Part shown: positions 41,666 to 49,971 of the stretch, one piece after another
Position numbering within the stretch: position 1 is the first letter of the stretch
Layout: every line of letters starts with the position of its first letter
Origin: CAZJLP01 sp964546955
GTDB lineage: Bacteria; Verrucomicrobiota; Verrucomicrobiia; Opitutales; Opitutaceae
Assembly (NCBI GenBank): GCA_964546955.1
Contig: CAZJLP010000018.1
Coordinates: forward strand, 19,662 to 83,661
Direction: 5' to 3'
Length of the DNA stretch: 64,000 nucleotides
Program-made: the position numbers and the translations under genes
Notes under the pieces: model-generated
What the model was told of the DNA's origin: nothing
Seen by the model: only the letters and a program-made list of their open reading frames with translations
The model's database searches: none

Positions 41666-42301
41666 ATGAAACTCAAAGTTTTTACTCCTGACGGCACGTC
41701 CTCGCGCGAAGAAGATTTCGCCGGTCTGCCCACGTTTGAAGGCGATAAAGGCGTTCAAGCGGTGAAAGAAGTCATCGTCGCGATCAACGCGAACAATCGC
41801 CAGGGCACGGCCTCGACCAAGACCCGCGGCGAAGTCCGCGGCGGCGGCAAGAAGCCCTGGCGGCAAAAGGGCACGGGCCGCGCTCGCGCCGGCTCGATTC
41901 GCTCGCCTCTCTGGGTGGGCGGCGGCGTGGTTTTCGGACCGAAGCCCCGCGACTACTCGAAGAAGATCAATTCCAAGGTCAAGGCGCTGGCGTTCAGCCG
42001 CGCGCTTTTCGATCGCGCGACCGCCGGTGAAATCGACGTGATCGAACGCATCGAATTCCCGACCGCGAAGACGAAGGAAGTGAACCAGGTCATCAACCGC
42101 ATCGCGCCGCAGGGCAAGGTGCTGGTGGTGGACGACAAGTTCGCGCCCGAAGCCGCTCGCGCGACCCGCAACCTGGAGCGCGTTTCCATGCAGGAAGCCT
42201 CGAAGCTCAACACCCTCGATCTGGCGCAGTACCGCAAGATCATCGTGTCGAGTTCCGCTCTCGAAAGAATCATCGCCCGCGTCAACGGAGCCCACTCATG
42301 A
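41666..42301 (+). CDS. rplD: 50S ribosomal protein L4
   Basis: A 211-residue L4, which lines the exit tunnel and in E. coli represses the S10 operon. The extended loop region TRGEVRGGGKKPWRQKGTGR and RAGSIRSPLWVGGGVVFGPK is conserved. Its end overlaps rplW by four bases (ATGA), so the two are coupled. Confidence 0.98.
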   Translation: MKLKVFTPDGTSSREEDFAGLPTFEGDKGVQAVKEVIVAINANNRQGTASTKTRGEVRGGGKKPWRQKGTGRARAGSIRSPLWVGGGVVFGPKPRDYSKKINSKVKALAFSRALFDRATAGEIDVIERIEFPTAKTKEVNQVINRIAPQGKVLVVDDKFAPEAARATRNLERVSMQEASKLNTLDLAQYRKIIVSSSALERIIARVNGAHS

Positions 42302-42579
42302 ACGCCGATCGCATCCTCAAACTCGTCCGCTTGACGGAAAAAGCGACCAAGCTCTCTTCCGAGCTCGGCCAGTACACCTTCGAAGTCGCAAAGTCCGCGA
42401 CGAAGTACACGATCGCCGACGCCGTTGAAAAGGCGTTCAAGGTCACCGTCACGCGCGTCAACGTTCAAAACTACCGCGGCAAAAACAAGAAGAGCCGCCA
42501 GGGCCGCCCGAGCACGACCTCCGATTACAAGAAGGCGATCGTGACCCTCAAGGCCGGCGACAAGATCGAGCTCGTCTAA
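42298..42579 (+). CDS. rplW: 50S ribosomal protein L23
   Basis: A 93-residue L23 at the tunnel exit, docking site for trigger factor and SRP. The text LVRLTEKATKLSSELGQYTF, FKVTVTRVNVQNYRGK and the basic loop KNKKSRQGRPSTTSDYKKA fit the family. The start is inside the rplD stop (ATGA). Confidence 0.96.
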   Translation: MNADRILKLVRLTEKATKLSSELGQYTFEVAKSATKYTIADAVEKAFKVTVTRVNVQNYRGKNKKSRQGRPSTTSDYKKAIVTLKAGDKIELV

Positions 42580-42611
42580 GCACGCCTCGCACCCGCACGG
42601 AGAATACCACC

Positions 42612-43484
42612 ATGGCCATCAAACCTTTTAGCCGCCCCCTGACGCCTTCCCAGCGCTTCACTTCGCTGAACGACTCGTCGGGGCTCACGAAGAACAAACG
42701 TCCGGAGCGCAACCTGACCGAGCCGAAGCCGAAGACGGGCGGACGCAACGTTTACGGTCGCGTGACCTCCCGCCATCGCGGCGGCGGCCACAAACAGCTG
42801 TACCGGATCATCGACTTCAAGCGCGATATCCTCGACCAGCCCGCCACCGTGCAGGCGATCGAGTACGATCCCAATCGCTCGGCTCACCTCGCGCTCGTCT
42901 CCTACAACAACGGAGAGAAACGCTACATCATCGGGCCGGAGGGGCTGACCGTCGGCACGAAGATTTTCGCCTCCGACAAGGCGACCACGAATGACTTTCT
43001 GGTCGGGAACAACTTTCCCCTGCACATCATTCCGCCGTCGACCAAGCTGCATTGCGTGGAGTTGATTCCCGGCCGCGGCGCGCAAATCGCGCGCACCGCC
43101 GGTTCCTCCGTCGAGCTGGTCGCGGTCGAAGGCGACCAGGCCACGCTGAAAATGCCCTCGGGCGAACTTCGCCGTGTGCACGCGAACTGCCGCGCCACGA
43201 TCGGCACGGTGGGCAATGGCGATCACAACAAGCAATCCCTCGGCAAGGCCGGCCGCAGCCGCTGGTTGGGCAAGCGTCCGCATGTTCGCGGCGTGGCGAT
43301 GAACCCGGTCGATCACCCCAACGGTGGCGGCCAGGGCAAATCCAAGGGCGGTGGCGGCCGTCAGCAGCTCGTCTCCCCGTGGGGCCAGCTCGCCAAAGGC
43401 TTCCCGACTCGCCGCCGTTCGAAGCTCTCGAACGCTCAAATCATCGTTCACCACAACGGTCGCAAGCCGCGCGGCCAGAAGTAA
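42612..43484 (+). CDS. rplB: 50S ribosomal protein L2
   Basis: A 290-residue L2, needed for subunit joining and peptidyl transfer. GRNVYGRVTSRHRGGGHKQL, RRVHANCRATIGTVGNGDHN and the C-terminal GVAMNPVDHPNGGGQGKSKG with the essential His are present. GGAG is 12 bases before the ATG. Confidence 0.98.
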   Translation: MAIKPFSRPLTPSQRFTSLNDSSGLTKNKRPERNLTEPKPKTGGRNVYGRVTSRHRGGGHKQLYRIIDFKRDILDQPATVQAIEYDPNRSAHLALVSYNNGEKRYIIGPEGLTVGTKIFASDKATTNDFLVGNNFPLHIIPPSTKLHCVELIPGRGAQIARTAGSSVELVAVEGDQATLKMPSGELRRVHANCRATIGTVGNGDHNKQSLGKAGRSRWLGKRPHVRGVAMNPVDHPNGGGQGKSKGGGGRQQLVSPWGQLAKGFPTRRRSKLSNAQIIVHHNGRKPRGQK

Positions 43485-43502
43485 TCCTGACCCTCCTTTA
43501 CC

Positions 43503-43778
43503 ATGGCACGTTCGATTAAAAAAGGTTTCTTCGTCGACCAGCACCTGCTCGAGAAAATCGAGAAGGCCACGAAGACCGGCACCAAGAAGCCGATTCAGAC
43601 GTGGTCGCGCCGCTCGACCATCACGCCCGACTTCATCGGGCACACGTTCAGCGTCCACAACGGCAAGGCGTTCATCGCCGTGTACGTCACGGAAAACATG
43701 GTCGGCCACAAACTCGGCGAGTTCGCCCCGACCCGCATCTTCAAGTCCCACGGCGCGCACACCGCCAAGGCGATCTAA
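43503..43778 (+). CDS. rpsS: 30S ribosomal protein S19
   Basis: A 91-residue S19 of the 30S head. The start ARSIKKGFFVDQHLLEKIEK, IQTWSRRSTITPDFIGHTFS and GHKLGEFAPTRIFKSHG are conserved. The 81-base gap to rplV holds a small hairpin (GCAGG with CCTGC around 43811-43833). Confidence 0.98.
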   Translation: MARSIKKGFFVDQHLLEKIEKATKTGTKKPIQTWSRRSTITPDFIGHTFSVHNGKAFIAVYVTENMVGHKLGEFAPTRIFKSHGAHTAKAI

Positions 43779-43859
43779 GCGTAATTATTTAACCAATACA
43801 TCAAAAGGGCAGGGGCCCGCAATTGCAGGCCTGCTGTCGCCGAAACCGGAATCAAACCC

Positions 43860-44201
43860 ATGGAAGTTCAAGCCCTCACTCGCTACGCGCGCATGTCACC
43901 CAAGAAGGTGCGCGAAGTCGTGCGCACCATCCAAGGCCGCAAGGCTGCGGAAGCGGTCGATTTGCTCACGCTCATTCCGCGCAAGTCCGCGCGCCTCATC
44001 GCCAAGACGCTCAAGTCCGCCATCGCGAACGCCGAGAACAACAACAATCTCTCGGCCGACTCCCTCACGGTGAAGAGCGCGATCGTGGAAAACGGTCCCG
44101 TGCTCAAGCGCTTCAAGGCGGCGGCCCGTGGTTCCGCGGCTCCGCGTCGCAAGAAGATGTCCCACATCCGTATCGTCCTCTCCGACGGCAACACCAACTA
44201 A
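43860..44201 (+). CDS. rplV: 50S ribosomal protein L22
   Basis: A 113-residue L22 whose beta hairpin lines the exit tunnel. The text YARMSPKKVREVVRTIQGRK, LKSAIANAENNNNLSADSL and KRFKAAARGSAAPRRKKMSH followed by IRIVLSD are standard. It is nine bases from rpsC. Confidence 0.98.
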   Translation: MEVQALTRYARMSPKKVREVVRTIQGRKAAEAVDLLTLIPRKSARLIAKTLKSAIANAENNNNLSADSLTVKSAIVENGPVLKRFKAAARGSAAPRRKKMSHIRIVLSDGNTN

Positions 44202-44210
44202 TCTACTTCC

Positions 44211-44843
44211 ATGGGCCAAAAGACCAATCCGATCGGCTTCCGCCTCGCCGTCCGCCGCAACTGGCAGTCCCGCTGGTATGCGAACAAGAAGGAATTCCCG
44301 AAGCTCCTCCTCGAGGACCAGATCATCCGCACCAAGCTGATGGAGAAGCTGAAGCAGGCCTCCGTGCCGCGCATCTTCATCGAGCGCGCTTCGAACCGCG
44401 TACGCGTCAAGATTTACACCGCCCGTCCGGGCATCGTCATCGGCCGCAAAGGCCAGGAAATCGAGAAGATCAAGGAAGAGCTCTCGAAGCTGACCGGCAA
44501 AGAAATCCTGCTCGACATCCAAGAGGTGAAGAAGCCGGAAATCGAAGCTCAGCTGGTGGCTGAGAACGTTGCGCTGCAGCTCGAGCGCCGCATTGCTTTC
44601 CGCCGCGCGATGAAGAAGGCCGTGGAAATGGCTATGACGCTCGGCGCCGAAGGCATCCGTATCCAATGCTCGGGCCGTCTCGGCGGCGCCGACATCGCTC
44701 GCCGCGAGTGGCAGCGCAAAGGCCGTGTTCCGCTGCACACCCTGCGCGAGAACATCGACTATGGCTTCTCCGAAGCCCTCACCGTGTACGGCAAGATCGG
44801 CGTCAAATGCTGGATCTGCAAAAAAGAAGCCGACAACAACTGA
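44211..44843 (+). CDS. rpsC: 30S ribosomal protein S3
   Basis: A 210-residue S3, part of the mRNA entry tunnel. The start GQKTNPIGFRLAVRRNWQSR, the KH-domain GRPGIVIGRKGQEIEKIKEE-like text and QCSGRLGGADIARREWQRKG are conserved. It ends in WICKKEADNN with a slightly short C-terminus. A seven-unit heptamer array follows before rplP. Confidence 0.97.
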   Translation: MGQKTNPIGFRLAVRRNWQSRWYANKKEFPKLLLEDQIIRTKLMEKLKQASVPRIFIERASNRVRVKIYTARPGIVIGRKGQEIEKIKEELSKLTGKEILLDIQEVKKPEIEAQLVAENVALQLERRIAFRRAMKKAVEMAMTLGAEGIRIQCSGRLGGADIARREWQRKGRVPLHTLRENIDYGFSEALTVYGKIGVKCWICKKEADNN

Positions 44844-44856
44844 TCCAACACAGCGG

Positions 44857-44905
44857 TAAGCTCTAAGCGTTAAGCTTAAGCTTACAGCCTAAAGCTTAAA
44901 GCTCC
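44857..44905. repeat. Mirrored heptamer array before rplP, no spacer
   Basis: Seven consecutive 7-base units fill 44857-44905. The first three are of TAAGCNN type, the last four of the complement type AAGCTTA. The arms meet at 44877/44878 in a perfect TAAGCTTAAGCTTA palindrome. The array ends six bases before the rplP ATG. Confidence 0.85.
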
Positions 44906-44911
44906 TATCTC

Positions 44912-45334
44912 ATGGCTCTCGCTCCCGCCCGTACCAAATATCGCAAAGCCCAGAGAGGCTCGCTCGCAGGAAATGCCAAGCGCGGCAATACGCTCGCGTT
45001 CGGTGATTTCGGCCTGCAGTCGCTCACCCGCGGCCCCATGACCGGCCAGCAGATCGAAGCGGCCCGCGTCACGATCTCGCGCCACCTGAAGCGCAAGGGC
45101 AAACTCTGGATCCGTATCTTCCCCCACAAGCCTGTGACCAAAAAGCCGGCTGAAGTGCGCATGGGTCAAGGTAAGGGTCCGGTCGAATACTATGTCGCCC
45201 GGATCAAGCCCGGCGCCGTGTTGTTCGAACTCGCCGGTGTTCCGGTCACCATCGCCAAGGAGGCTTTCCGCCTCGCCGACGCCAAGCTGCCTTTCCGCTG
45301 CCGATTCATCGTGCGCGAAGGCACCGCGGTCTAA
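44912..45334 (+). CDS. rplP: 50S ribosomal protein L16
   Basis: A 140-residue L16 that helps place tRNA in the A site. The start ALAPARTKYRKAQRGSLAG, TGQQIEAARVTISRHLKRKG and KPAEVRMGQGKGPVEYYVAR are typical. The upstream heptamer array takes the place of a normal Shine-Dalgarno site. Confidence 0.98.
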   Translation: MALAPARTKYRKAQRGSLAGNAKRGNTLAFGDFGLQSLTRGPMTGQQIEAARVTISRHLKRKGKLWIRIFPHKPVTKKPAEVRMGQGKGPVEYYVARIKPGAVLFELAGVPVTIAKEAFRLADAKLPFRCRFIVREGTAV

Positions 45335-45351
45335 CCGCCAAGGACACGCCC

Positions 45352-45555
45352 ATGACTTACAAAGAAATCAACGAACTCTCTCCGGCTGAAATCCAGACGA
45401 AGCTCAGCGATGCCCGCGATCAGCTGATGCAACTGCGTCTGCGCCGCCAGACCGGCCAGGTCGAGAAGACCCACACGATTCGCGCGATCCGCAAGGACAT
45501 CGCCCGTCTCGAGACCGCCACTACCGCCAAAAAGAAAACCACGGCCGCTGCCTGA
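45352..45555 (+). CDS. rpmC: 50S ribosomal protein L29
   Basis: A 67-residue helical-hairpin protein at the tunnel exit. The text YKEINELSPAEIQTKLSDAR, then LMQLRLRRQTGQVEKTHTIR and IRKDIARLETA is the family pattern, with a short Lys/Thr/Ala tail. Seventeen bases separate it from rplP. Confidence 0.95.
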   Translation: MTYKEINELSPAEIQTKLSDARDQLMQLRLRRQTGQVEKTHTIRAIRKDIARLETATTAKKKTTAAA

Positions 45556-45583
45556 TCTGGCGCGCCACTGACCCATTACGCAC

Positions 45584-45931
45584 ATGTCTTCCTCGACCCG
45601 CAACAAACGCAAAGACCTCATCGGTTTTGTCAGCAGCCGCACCGGCGACAAATCGATCAAGGTGACCGTGCCTTTCAAGGCGCCGCACCCGCGTTACCAG
45701 AAGGTGATCAACCGCAAGACGGTCGTGCACGTGCACGACGAAAAGAACGAGACCCATGTCGGCGACAAGGTCGAGATCATGGAGACGCGTCCGATCAGCC
45801 GCATGAAGCGCTGGCGCGTCATTCAGATCCTGGAGCGCGCGGTCGTCGCGGGCGCTGCCGTCACCGAAGCTGACGTTGCCCAGTCCGTCCCAACCAAAAC
45901 GACGCAGGCGACCACGCCCGCCGCTGAATAA
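45584..45931 (+). CDS. rpsQ: 30S ribosomal protein S17
   Basis: A 115-residue S17, longer than the usual 80-90. The core has RKDLIGFVSSRTGDKSIKVT, HPRYQKVINRKTVVHVHDE and VGDKVEIMETRPISRMKRWR. The last 30 or so residues (from VVAGAAVTEADVAQS on, ending KTTQATTPAAE) are a Thr/Ala/Val-rich tail not seen in typical S17. Confidence 0.96.
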   Translation: MSSSTRNKRKDLIGFVSSRTGDKSIKVTVPFKAPHPRYQKVINRKTVVHVHDEKNETHVGDKVEIMETRPISRMKRWRVIQILERAVVAGAAVTEADVAQSVPTKTTQATTPAAE

Positions 45932-45946
45932 CCGGAGGCTCGCGCC

Positions 45947-46312
45947 ATGATTCAACTGCGTTCCATTCTCGAAATCGCCGACAACACGGGCGCCCGCCGG
46001 GCGGCCATGATCAGCCGCAAGGGTCAGAACACTGACACTGCCGGCGTCGGCGACATCATCACCGTCCACATCAAGGAAAGCAGCACCGATGCTTCCGTGA
46101 AGAAGGGCGAAGTCACGAAGGCCGTGGTCGTGCGCACGAAAGCTCCTGTCCGTCGCCCGGATGGCAGCTACCTGCGCTTCGACAGCAATGCCATCGTCAT
46201 CATCGGACCGGACGGCAACCCGAAGGGGACCCGCATCTTTGGTCCGGTCGCTCGCGAGCTCCGCTCGAAGAACTTCATGAAGATCATTTCGCTCGCTCCG
46301 GAGGTCCTTTAA
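45947..46312 (+). CDS. rplN: 50S ribosomal protein L14
   Basis: A 121-residue L14 at the subunit interface and binding site of RsfS. IQLRSILEIADNTGARRAAM, KGEVTKAVVVRTKAPVRRPD and TRIFGPVARELRSKNFMKI are conserved. The start follows a GGAGG (45932-45936) ten bases upstream; one base separates it from rplX. Confidence 0.98.
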   Translation: MIQLRSILEIADNTGARRAAMISRKGQNTDTAGVGDIITVHIKESSTDASVKKGEVTKAVVVRTKAPVRRPDGSYLRFDSNAIVIIGPDGNPKGTRIFGPVARELRSKNFMKIISLAPEVL

Positions 46313-46313
46313 A

Positions 46314-46571
46314 ATGCAAAAGTTTCACGTCAAACGCGGCGACCAAGTCGTCGTCATCGCCGGCTCCCAAAAGGGCAAGACCGGCAAGATCCTCGAGATT
46401 CGTCCGGCCAAGCAGCGCGCTGTCATTGAAGGCGTCGCGATGCTGAAGCGCCACACCAAGAAGTCTCAGGAGCACCCGAACGGCGCCATCGTCGAACGCG
46501 AGGGCTCTGTTCACATCTCCAACCTGATGAAGCAGGAAGTCTTCGACGCTTCGAAGCGAAAGAAGGCCTAA
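46314..46571 (+). CDS. rplX: 50S ribosomal protein L24
   Basis: An 85-residue L24, an early assembly protein, shorter than the common 100 or so but with the KOW core HVKRGDQVVVIAGSQKGKTG and the segment VEGVAMLKRHTKKSQEHPNG followed by IVEREGSVHISNLM. The 138-base gap to rplE holds an eight-base inverted pair (46578-46585 with 46603-46610) and a hairpin near 46680-46700. Confidence 0.95.
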   Translation: MQKFHVKRGDQVVVIAGSQKGKTGKILEIRPAKQRAVIEGVAMLKRHTKKSQEHPNGAIVEREGSVHISNLMKQEVFDASKRKKA

Positions 46572-46709
46572 GTAATTGAAGTTGAAGGTCTAAACATCGC
46601 CATCAACTTCTCCTTGCCGCGATCGCGCCGCTCCCGCTAACGTCTTACCTTTTATCTTTAAAACCAAAGCCTCTATGCCCTGGGGTCGGAAATCCCGGGG
46701 CCTTGCACC

Positions 46710-47303
46710 ATGAGCAGCTATACACCCGTCCTCAAGAAGACCTACCTCGAGCAGGTCGTCCCCGAACTCATCAAGAGTCGCGGCTACAAGAACAAGCATC
46801 AGATCCCGAAGATTTCGAAGATCGTGCTCAACACCGGCATCGACGCTGAAGCCGACAAGAATCAAATCGCCGACGCGGCTCGCGATCTCGGCATGATTGC
46901 CGGTCAAAAGCCCGTTCTGACGCGCACCCGCAAGGCGATCTCGAACTTCAAACTGAAGCCGAATCAGATCGTGGGCGCGTTTGTGACGCTGCGTGGCAAT
47001 TCGATGTGGGAGTTCTTCTATCGCCTGTTGTCCGTGGCGCTGCCGACCATCCGCGACTTCCGTGGCGTTTCGCCGAAGCTGGATGGCCAGGGCAATTATA
47101 ACCTCGGTATCTCCGACTTCACGATTTTCCCCGAAATCACGGTGGAGAACGTCAAGAAGAGCATGGGTCTCGATATCACGATCGTGACCACCGCTGAGAA
47201 CGACGAAGAAGGCCGGGAACTGTTGAAGCTCCTCGGCATGCCTTTCCGCCGCGTTGAACAAGCTCCGGCTCCCACCAAAGCGCCGACGTCGCACGCGGCC
47301 TAA
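46710..47303 (+). CDS. rplE: 50S ribosomal protein L5
   Basis: A 197-residue L5 of the central protuberance, binding 5S rRNA and contacting P-site tRNA. KISKIVLNTGIDAEADKNQI, AGQKPVLTRTRKAISNFKL and MWEFFYRLLSVALPTIRDFR are typical. A tail with APAPTKAPTSHAA extends past the normal end. Confidence 0.97.
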   Translation: MSSYTPVLKKTYLEQVVPELIKSRGYKNKHQIPKISKIVLNTGIDAEADKNQIADAARDLGMIAGQKPVLTRTRKAISNFKLKPNQIVGAFVTLRGNSMWEFFYRLLSVALPTIRDFRGVSPKLDGQGNYNLGISDFTIFPEITVENVKKSMGLDITIVTTAENDEEGRELLKLLGMPFRRVEQAPAPTKAPTSHAA

Positions 47304-47320
47304 CCCAATCATTCATCGCC

Positions 47321-47626
47321 ATGCCCAAGACCTCTGCCATCGAGCGCAACAAAAAGCGCATCAAGCTGGTTGAAAAGTACAAGACCAAGCGCGCCGAGCT
47401 GAAGGCGGTCCTCGCCAACCCGGCTTCGACCGACGTCGAGTTCTTCGCCGCCCAAAAGGCGCTCGCGAAGCTCCCCCGTAATTCCTCCGCCACGCGCATC
47501 CGCAACCGCTGCTCGATGAGCGGCCGTCCGCGCGCCTACAACCGCAAGTTCGGCGTCTCCCGTATCCAGTTCCGCGAGCTCGCGCTCGCCGGAAAGATCC
47601 CGGGCGTCACGAAGAGCTCCTGGTAA
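47321..47626 (+). CDS. rpsN: 30S ribosomal protein S14, zinc-independent form
   Basis: A 101-residue S14 without the CxxC pairs, i.e. the long, zinc-independent type. The text AKLPRNSSATRIRNRCSMSG and RPRAYNRKFGVSRIQFRELA is conserved. It is 17 bases after rplE and 178 before rpsH; the gap contains a heptamer array. Confidence 0.97.
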   Translation: MPKTSAIERNKKRIKLVEKYKTKRAELKAVLANPASTDVEFFAAQKALAKLPRNSSATRIRNRCSMSGRPRAYNRKFGVSRIQFRELALAGKIPGVTKSSW

Positions 47627-47640
47627 GACATCAATCCGTC

Positions 47641-47730
47641 GCTTATTTCTTAATGCTTATTGCTTGTTGCTTATTGAGCACATCGGCGAAGCGCACCTTG
47701 GAAATAAGCGATCAGCAATAAGCAATTCTC
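47641..47730. repeat. Mirrored heptamer array between rpsN and rpsH
   Basis: The left arm (47641-47675) is five 7-base units of consensus GCTTATT (one degenerate). The right arm (47703-47730) is four units of the complement AATAAGC. The spacer is 27 bases. The right arm ends 74 bases before the rpsH ATG. Confidence 0.85.
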
Positions 47731-47804
47731 AGGCTTTTATACTGCCGGAAGTTTCGGGCTCACGCCTCTGGATATGATCCGGCAAAGCTAAACAAACATC
47801 CACC

Positions 47805-48197
47805 ATGACAGATCCCGTTAGCGATTTCCTCACCCGCCTGCGCAACGCGTCGAAGGCCGGTCTCGCCGAGTGCGTTTCGCCGCATTCCAAACTCAAGGAG
47901 AGCATTGCCGCGATCCTTAAAACCGAAGGCTACATCGTCGACTTTGCCGATGGCACCGACGAAGACGGTCACAAGACCCTCGTGGTGAAAATGAAGTACG
48001 TCGACAATGCACCTGTGCTCACGAACCTGAACCGAGTTTCGACGCCGGGCCGCCGCCTTTATTACCGCTACTCCGAGATTCCCCGCGTTTTGAACGGGCT
48101 CGGCATCAGCATCCTCTCGACCTCCAAAGGCGTTCTGAAGGATCAGGACTGCCGCCGCCAGAAGGTTGGGGGAGAGCTCATTTGCAACGTTTGGTAA
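47805..48197 (+). CDS. rpsH: 30S ribosomal protein S8
   Basis: A 130-residue S8, a central-domain assembly protein and in E. coli the repressor of the spc operon. TDPVSDFLTRLRNASKAGLA, LNRVSTPGRRLYYRYSEIP and the C-terminal GGELICNVW are typical; GISILSTSKGVLKDQDCRRQ is the rRNA-binding loop. It lies 15 bases before rplF. Confidence 0.97.
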   Translation: MTDPVSDFLTRLRNASKAGLAECVSPHSKLKESIAAILKTEGYIVDFADGTDEDGHKTLVVKMKYVDNAPVLTNLNRVSTPGRRLYYRYSEIPRVLNGLGISILSTSKGVLKDQDCRRQKVGGELICNVW

Positions 48198-48212
48198 CCG
48201 GAGAACGAATAC

Positions 48213-48749
48213 ATGTCACGCATCGGAAAAGTTCCAGTCCCCATTCCCGACAAGGTGAAGGTCAACATCACCGGAGAAACCGTTCTCGTCGAGGGTCCCA
48301 AGGGTAAAGTCTCCAAGACGTTTGCTCCTGTCGTCAAGATCACGGTCGCCGACAAAAAGGTCACCGTCGCTCCCGCCGAAGAATCCCGTTTCGCCTGGGC
48401 GATGTACGGCACCGCTCGTTCGGTCATCGCCGGCATGGTCAAAGGTGTGACCGATGGTTACACCAAGGACCTCGAGATTCAGGGCGTTGGTTTCAAGGCC
48501 AACCTCAAGGGCAAGCAGCTCGACCTCGCGCTCGGCTACTCCCACCCGATCCTTTTCGACATTCCGGACGGCATCAAGATCACGGTGACGGACCAGACCA
48601 AGCTGAAAATCGAAGGCGCCGACAAACAGCTCGTCGGTGCGGTCACGGCCAACATCCGCGCCTATTATCCGCCGGAGCCTTACAAGGGCAAGGGCGTGCG
48701 CATCGTGGGCGAACGCGTCCGCCGCAAGGAAGGCAAGACTGTCGCGTAA
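48213..48749 (+). CDS. rplF: 50S ribosomal protein L6
   Basis: A 178-residue L6 near the sarcin-ricin loop. The start SRIGKVPVPIPDKVKVNITG, MVKGVTDGYTKDLEIQGVGF and YPPEPYKGKGVRIVGERVRR are conserved. The 50-base gap to rplR is mostly a heptamer array. Confidence 0.98.
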   Translation: MSRIGKVPVPIPDKVKVNITGETVLVEGPKGKVSKTFAPVVKITVADKKVTVAPAEESRFAWAMYGTARSVIAGMVKGVTDGYTKDLEIQGVGFKANLKGKQLDLALGYSHPILFDIPDGIKITVTDQTKLKIEGADKQLVGAVTANIRAYYPPEPYKGKGVRIVGERVRRKEGKTVA

Positions 48750-48765
48750 GCGAACGCTTCCGCGA

Positions 48766-48800
48766 ATCTCAGATCTCAAATCTCTAATTTCAAATCACAG
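48766..48800 (+). repeat. Single-arm heptamer array touching the rplR start
   Basis: Five 7-base units of consensus ATYTCAA fill 48766-48800 without a break. The last base is the G of the rplR GTG start. No mirrored arm is found upstream. The unit is the same as in the array before rpsD. Confidence 0.85.
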
Positions 48801-49162
48801 TGAACACAATTCGTAAGGCCGACCTGCTCCAGAAACGCCGCTGGAGAATCCGCAAGAAGGTCAAAGGCACGGCAGAACGTCCGCGCCTCGCGGTCCGTTT
48901 CTCCGGCAAACACATCTACGCACAGGCGATCAACGACGACACCGGCACGACCCTCGTATTTCTCTCGAGCCTCGATGCGGAAATCCGCAAGAACAAGCTC
49001 ACGGCGAACCTCAAGGGCGCGAAAGAGCTCGGTGTTGCGTTCGCCGCCAAGGCGAAGGCGGCCGGTCTCGCCTCGGTGGTCTTCGATCGTTCCGGCGCTC
49101 CCTATCACGGCAAAGTCAAAGTATTCGCTGACGCCGCGCGCGAAGGCGGTCTGGTATTCTAA
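48800..49162 (+). CDS. rplR: 50S ribosomal protein L18
   Basis: A 120-residue L18 that carries 5S rRNA. The text WRIRKKVKGTAERPRLAVRF, SGKHIYAQAINDDTGTTLVF and FDRSGAPYHGKVKVFADAAR is typical. It starts with GTG at 48800 directly at the end of a heptamer array; there is no Shine-Dalgarno site. Three bases separate it from rpsE. Confidence 0.97.
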   Translation: MNTIRKADLLQKRRWRIRKKVKGTAERPRLAVRFSGKHIYAQAINDDTGTTLVFLSSLDAEIRKNKLTANLKGAKELGVAFAAKAKAAGLASVVFDRSGAPYHGKVKVFADAAREGGLVF

Positions 49163-49165
49163 CAC

Positions 49166-49798
49166 ATGAGCTCTGAAACCGCTTCTCCCGTCCCCACCCC
49201 TTCTTCGACTCCCGCTGCGGAGCCGCAACGTCAGGATCCGCCGCGCCAGGAACCGCAGCGTCGTCAGTTCAATCGCGGCGGCGACAATCGCGGCCGCCGC
49301 GACGACCGTCGCGACTCCGGTCCGGTCGACCCGAACGCTCCCCAAATGGTGGAGAAGGTAGTTTTCATCAACCGCTGCGCAAAGGTCGTCAAGGGCGGCC
49401 GTCGCTTTAGCTTTTCCGCGCTCGCGGTTGTCGGCGACCAGAAGGGCAAGATCGGCATCGGTTATGGCAAGGCCAACGAAGTTCCCGACGCCATCAAGAA
49501 GGGCACGGCCAACGCGCACAAGCGCATGGTCAGCGTGAAGCTGAAGGGCGACACGATCCCGCACGATGTTCTCGGCGAATACGACGGTGGCAAAGTGCTG
49601 CTGAAGCCTGCGTCGCCCGGCACCGGTTTGATCGCCGGCGGCGGTGTGCGCGCGGTGCTCGAGGCCGCCGGGGTCAAAAACGTGCTCACGAAGTCGATGG
49701 GTTCGAAGAACCACATCGCTGTCGTGCATGCGACGCTGAACGGGCTGCAGCAGCTGCGTTTGGCCGAGCAGATCAAGACGGTGCGCAAGACGAGCTGA
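49166..49798 (+). CDS. rpsE: 30S ribosomal protein S5
   Basis: A 210-residue S5 with a 55-residue N-terminal extension that is low in complexity: Ser/Thr/Pro first, then Gln/Arg/Asp with RRQFNRGGDNRGRRDDRRD. The core has VEKVVFINRCAKVVKGGRRF, GIGYGKANEVPDAIKKGTAN and GGGVRAVLEAAGVKNVLTKS. The Arg/Gly stretch resembles RNA-binding RGG tails. L30 normally follows but is absent. Confidence 0.97.
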   Translation: MSSETASPVPTPSSTPAAEPQRQDPPRQEPQRRQFNRGGDNRGRRDDRRDSGPVDPNAPQMVEKVVFINRCAKVVKGGRRFSFSALAVVGDQKGKIGIGYGKANEVPDAIKKGTANAHKRMVSVKLKGDTIPHDVLGEYDGGKVLLKPASPGTGLIAGGGVRAVLEAAGVKNVLTKSMGSKNHIAVVHATLNGLQQLRLAEQIKTVRKTS

Positions 49799-49831
49799 GC
49801 CGCCGGGTCCAATGTAGCCGAATGATCGCCA

Positions 49832-49887
49832 GGTGGTGTGGACTAAGTCCATCCACCCCGGCGAGTCCGGAGGCCTCGCCCTACCTT
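49832..49887. repeat. Hairpin pair with GTAGGGCG-type repeat in the rpsE-rplO gap
   Basis: GGTGGTGTGGAC (49832-49843) pairs with GTCCATCCACC (49847-49857). Next to it, 49860-49887 is the reverse complement of the GTAGGGCGAGGCCTCCGGA unit with its own GGCGAG/CTCGCC stem. This fills the place where rpmD (L30) is expected. Confidence 0.65.
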
Positions 49888-49971
49888 CTGAGAGCAAATC
49901 CTTTTAAACGTTAGCAAATAATCCGAGTTCCACTCCGCGAAGACCGGGGTGGGGCGCCTTTAGGAAACATT

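Noticed and set aside
46578..46610. A further heptamer array between rplX and rplE
   Set aside because: Only an eight-base inverted pair and two or three loose units; too weak to count with the others.
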